Assembly (NCBI GenBank): GCA_016280345.1 | Contig: JAEEGN010000228.1 | Location: 1-6,936 of the forward strand | Reading direction: 5' to 3' | From: Selenomonadaceae bacterium | GTDB taxonomy: Bacteria > Bacillota > Negativicutes > Selenomonadales > Selenomonadaceae | DNA length: 6,936 bases | Shown: positions 4,703 to 6,936 of the stretch, piece after piece | Layout: every line of letters begins with the position of its first letter | Position numbering within the stretch: the first letter of the stretch is position 1 | The notes under the pieces: generated by a model | Database searches by the model: none | Told to the model about the DNA's origin: nothing | Seen by the model: only the letters and a program-made list of their open reading frames with translations | Position numbers and translations under genes: made by a program

Positions 4703-6115
4703 ATGAGCCACGGGACGAAAGGAAAGTTCATCGAGTATTGGGGACGCGGCGAGACGGGGCCGATCGCGTTTCAGAAGGAATTTGACACGAAGATTTACTG
4801 GCCGCGCCTGAAGGAACTGACGAAGAAATACAACATCGAGTACGCGCCGGGCAAGGTGGTACCGACGGACGACGACGAGCTGGACGCCATCTGGCAGGCG
4901 GGCCGGGAACTGCTGCTGGACGTGGGCATCCTGAACGTGTCCACGGAGCGCCGCATCACCTTCACTGAAGACGAGTTGGACGACGCCCTCGCCAACCTGC
5001 CCACCGAGGTCACGCTGGGCGAGGGACAGGACGCCATCACGATCCCGCACCGCGGCTTCGAGGACTACGACAGTGGCCGCACGCCGGTGGGCGTCATGGG
5101 GCGCATTCTGGGCCCGGTTTCCGACGATCTCTACGAGAAGATCGCCTTGTCCTACGCCCAGGAGCCGCTGATCGACTACGTCCATTTCCAGGGCGTGAAG
5201 GAGAAAATCAACGGCATTCCCATCAAGCCCGGCTCCCCCTTTGAGATGATGGCGGAGATCCAGCACGTCTCGACGGTGAAGGACATCCTGCGCCGCGTCG
5301 GCCGCCCCGGCTTCCCGGACGGCGGATCGACGCCGGTGAACCTGCGGGCCGAGATGGCGGCGGCGAATCCGCTTTGGGGCGTGGGGAAGGGCGACGTGCG
5401 CCACGTCTATATCATGCCGCAGCTGAAAACGGACTACGACCAGATGTGCCGGGCCTATTTCTGGCACCAGTACGGAGCGAATATCTGGGGCATCCTCCAG
5501 TCGTACATCGGCGGCGCGGCGGGCGGCCCCGCCACCTCGGCGGTGAACGGCGTCGCCGACCTTCTGGCCTACGTCATGCTCTACGAGCCGACGATCCTCG
5601 GCACCTGGCCGACGGACGCGCTCTACTTCTCCAACAGCAGCAAGTACGCCCTCTACGTGGCGAACTACGGCGGCGCGGCCTTCCAGAAACACACCCACTT
5701 CCCGTCCCTCGTGGGCGCGGCCTGGCAGATGACGGCGGGCATCGGCAGCGAGGAATACTTCTGGGAGACGGCGGCGGGCGCCATCGGCAGCGCCACGCTG
5801 GGCTTCCTGGTGGCGGGCGGCACCGGCCACCAGAGCGCCGGCCTCGACCACGCCTGCGGCCTTGGCGCGCGGTTCGCCGCCGAAGTCGGGCGCGCCGTGG
5901 GCGAGGCTCGGCTCACGCGGCAGCAGGCCAACGACCTCGTCAACCGGATCCTGCCGAAGTATCAGCCGCTGATCGACAACCGCACCCTGCACACGAAGGG
6001 CGGCGACTTCCGCACGGTCTATGACCTGACGACGGTGCAGCCGAAGCCGGAATATCTCGCCATCTACAACAAGGTCAAGGCGGAGCTGCGGACGATGGGG
6101 CTGCCAATCAAATAA
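4703..6115 (+). CDS. mtmB: MtmB-family (monomethylamine) methyltransferase homolog lacking pyrrolysine
   Basis: MtmB proteins move a methyl group from an amine to the Co(I) of a cognate corrinoid protein. This 470-residue protein aligns over its length with archaeal MtmB (458 aa, recalled): PTDDDELDAIWQAGRELLLDVGI (about 53-75), FTEDELDDAL, SYAQE, IPIKPGSPFEMMAE and GRPG (200-203) all have MtmB counterparts. Archaeal MtmB reads GRPGMGV-Pyl-GPETS with pyrrolysine 202 from an in-frame TAG. Here the sequence is GRPGFPDGGSTP and Gly207 takes the pyrrolysine place; there is no in-frame TAG. By my alignment the Pyl-contacting Glu229 corresponds to His234, and Glu259 is also not kept. The enzyme must therefore use different chemistry or substrate, as MtgB does in the MttB family. 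ATG at 4703 follows GGAGGGGA at 5-nt spacing. The corrinoid protein lies upstream and a UroD-family methyltransferase downstream. Assignment to the family is firm; the substrate is unknown. Confidence 0.9.
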   Translation: MSHGTKGKFIEYWGRGETGPIAFQKEFDTKIYWPRLKELTKKYNIEYAPGKVVPTDDDELDAIWQAGRELLLDVGILNVSTERRITFTEDELDDALANLPTEVTLGEGQDAITIPHRGFEDYDSGRTPVGVMGRILGPVSDDLYEKIALSYAQEPLIDYVHFQGVKEKINGIPIKPGSPFEMMAEIQHVSTVKDILRRVGRPGFPDGGSTPVNLRAEMAAANPLWGVGKGDVRHVYIMPQLKTDYDQMCRAYFWHQYGANIWGILQSYIGGAAGGPATSAVNGVADLLAYVMLYEPTILGTWPTDALYFSNSSKYALYVANYGGAAFQKHTHFPSLVGAAWQMTAGIGSEEYFWETAAGAIGSATLGFLVAGGTGHQSAGLDHACGLGARFAAEVGRAVGEARLTRQQANDLVNRILPKYQPLIDNRTLHTKGGDFRTVYDLTTVQPKPEYLAIYNKVKAELRTMGLPIK

Positions 6116-6124
6116 GGGGCCGTC

Positions 6125-6152
6125 TTTACAAATTCATTTCGTGTGTTACAAT
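6125..6152 (+). promoter_or_regulatory. Putative extended -10 promoter of the UroD-family methyltransferase gene
   Basis: TTTACA (6125-6130, 5/6 to the -35 consensus) and TACAAT (6147-6152, 5/6 to the -10) are 16 bp apart, and TGT at 6144-6146 supplies an extended -10. The predicted start near 6159 leaves a leader of about 100 nt. Its position, 10 bp after the MtmB-like stop codon, suggests the downstream gene can be expressed separately from the two upstream genes. Confidence 0.55.
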
Positions 6153-6191
6153 GCAGAGGGGATGGGGAAAGCCGCCATTTTCCTCTGCATT
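6150..6191. repeat. 10-bp inverted repeat overlapping the -10 box
   Basis: AATGCAGAGG (6150-6159) and CCTCTGCATT (6182-6191) are exact reverse complements 22 bp apart, with a possible inner pairing of ATGG (6162-6165) with CCAT (6175-6178). The left arm covers the end of the -10 box and the predicted start of transcription, as an operator would. In read-through RNA from the upstream gene it would form a long hairpin, but no U tract follows, so intrinsic termination is unlikely. Confidence 0.5.
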
Positions 6192-6200
6192 GCTGTGCAG

Positions 6201-6231
6201 GCGGCGGGCGGTGCCTGACGCGGCCCGCCGC
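6201..6231 (+). other. GC-rich leader hairpin upstream of the UroD-family gene
   Basis: GCGGCGGGC (6201-6209) pairs perfectly with GCCCGCCGC (6223-6231) around a 13-nt loop; flanking CAG and CTG could extend it across a 2-nt bulge. It ends 12 nt before the AGGAGG ribosome binding site (6244-6249). There is no U tract. It could influence translation or RNA lifetime. Confidence 0.4.
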
Positions 6232-6257
6232 GGCTGCGATGACAGGAGGGATCCCGT

Positions 6258-6936
6258 ATGGCCGAAATGAACGAGGTTGCGGTCGCGTTCGCGTGCGACA
6301 GCGAGCGGAGCGAACTGTCGCCGACGCACGTCCTGAGCGAAGATCTTTGCCAAAAGGCGGGCGTGCGGTACGAGGACGTGTTCACGGACGCGGCGGCGAT
6401 GGCGCGCATGGCGCGAACCATCAGGGTCGCGGACAAAGACGTGCTGTGCCGCCTGCCCTTTTCCGTCGCCGTCGAGGCGGAGCAATACGGCGCTGTGCTG
6501 TCGCTGAACCGAAAGACGCGCCTGCCCGCCGTCCGGGGATTTCCTCGCGCGAAGCTGGAAGAGATCACGGACCTGCCGCCCTTCGACTTCGCCCGGGGGC
6601 AGATGGCGGCGGCGCTGGCGGCGGCGGAGCGGCTTTCCCGCCAGGGGGAGACAGTGCTTTTCGATATCCAGGGCGTCTTCAGCATCCTGAGCATGATCGT
6701 GCCGTCGAAGGAAGTCTATAAGGCGCTGTACCGCAAAGGCGACCGGCTGCGGGCGCTGGCGGAAACGCTCCGGGGTCATCTCGCGGCCTACGCGCGGGAA
6801 GCGGTAGCTCGGGGCGTGAAGATCATCGCTTACACCGACGCGACGATCGCCAGTGACCTGGTATCACCGGCCTGTTATAAGAACCTCTGCGGCGCGGTGA
6901 CGTTGGACGCGGTGCGCGCCATCCGCGGGGCGGCGC
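6258..6936 (+). CDS. UroD-family methylcorrinoid methyltransferase (MtaA/MtbA/CmuA-like), C-terminus cut by window edge
   Basis: 226 codons are visible and the frame is open to the right edge. The family (uroporphyrinogen decarboxylase fold, about 340-370 aa) includes MtaA and MtbA, which move methyl from a methyl-corrinoid protein to coenzyme M, and bacterial relatives with other acceptors. Seen: LCRLPFSVAVEAEQYGAVLSL (63-83), matching the start of UroD-like methyltransferases; FDIQGVFSILSMIVPSKEVY (135-154), where the family has its GPFTLA-type motif; and KIIAYTDATIASDLVSPACY (188-207), corresponding to the family's D-P-ATS-DLISPE motif. The zinc-binding HxCxGN-type motif expected near the C-terminus is outside the window, so activity and acceptor cannot be judged. 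ATG at 6258 has AGGAGGG at 7-nt spacing. It lies 142 nt after the MtmB-like gene, consistent with being the second methyltransferase of the same pathway. True haem-pathway UroD is less likely given the neighbours. Confidence 0.85.
   Translation, partial: MAEMNEVAVAFACDSERSELSPTHVLSEDLCQKAGVRYEDVFTDAAAMARMARTIRVADKDVLCRLPFSVAVEAEQYGAVLSLNRKTRLPAVRGFPRAKLEEITDLPPFDFARGQMAAALAAAERLSRQGETVLFDIQGVFSILSMIVPSKEVYKALYRKGDRLRALAETLRGHLAAYAREAVARGVKIIAYTDATIASDLVSPACYKNLCGAVTLDAVRAIRGAA

Noticed and set aside
5282..5330. Pyrrolysine codon or PYLIS-like element in the MtmB-like gene
   Set aside because: The frame contains no TAG; the pyrrolysine position is encoded by GGC, and no pyl biosynthesis or tRNA gene is in the window.
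4613..5992. Long minus-strand open frame antisense to the MtmB-like gene, and similar long plus-strand frames opposite dhaK
   Set aside because: These arise from the high GC content of the real genes; the proteins are His/Arg/Gly-rich without recognisable motifs, and one would run through the parS site.
1..6936. CRISPR array, insertion sequence, tRNA or rRNA genes
   Set aside because: No regularly spaced repeats, transposase-like frame, terminal inverted repeats with target duplications, or tRNA/rRNA signatures were seen.

Overview
The window is a GC-rich stretch with two divergent gene groups of clear bacterial, probably Bacillota (Clostridia-like), character. The evidence is strong AGGAGG-type ribosome binding sites, sigma-70/SigA promoters with extended -10 elements, separate HPr and Enzyme I genes, and anaerobe-type corrinoid methyltransferase genes. 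The taxonomic assignment is an inference; no rRNA or tRNA is present to confirm it.

Minus strand, positions 1-3380: a compact five-gene operon read leftward, dhaL - dhaM - dhaK - HPr - Enzyme I (EI). Together they encode a PEP-dependent dihydroxyacetone kinase with its own phosphotransfer chain: PEP -> EI (His188) -> HPr (His15) -> DhaM (His9) -> ADP held in DhaL -> dihydroxyacetone bound to DhaK (His218). In E. coli the last three carrier modules are fused in one DhaM protein; here they are three genes. EI runs off the left edge, so its C-terminus is missing. An extended -10 promoter upstream of dhaL probably drives the operon.

Positions 3381-3893: a 513-bp divergent intergenic region. It holds the dha promoter, a perfect 8-bp-arm inverted repeat, a second well-formed extended -10 promoter facing right, and a 17-bp terminator-like hairpin inside the leader of the right-hand genes.

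Plus strand, positions 3894-6936: a one-carbon (methyl) transfer module made of a B12-binding corrinoid protein, an MtmB-family (monomethylamine methyltransferase) protein, and the first 226 codons of a UroD/MtaA/MtbA-type methylcorrinoid methyltransferase, which is cut by the right edge. Expected flow: MtmB-like protein takes a methyl group from a substrate, loads it on Co(I) of the corrinoid protein, and the UroD-family protein passes it to a thiol or pterin acceptor. The key oddity is that the MtmB homolog is a complete 470-aa frame without an amber codon and has glycine (Gly207) where archaeal MtmB has pyrrolysine (residue 202). The two glutamates that contact pyrrolysine also seem to be replaced. 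This looks like a non-pyrrolysine branch of the MtmB family with unknown substrate, analogous to MtgB in the MttB family.

A second surprise is a perfect 16-bp parS site (TGTTTCACGTGAAACA) between the corrinoid protein and methyltransferase genes, which suggests a chromosomal position in the origin-proximal, ParB-loaded domain. The UroD-family gene has its own putative promoter overlapped by a 10-bp-arm dyad, followed by a GC-rich hairpin.
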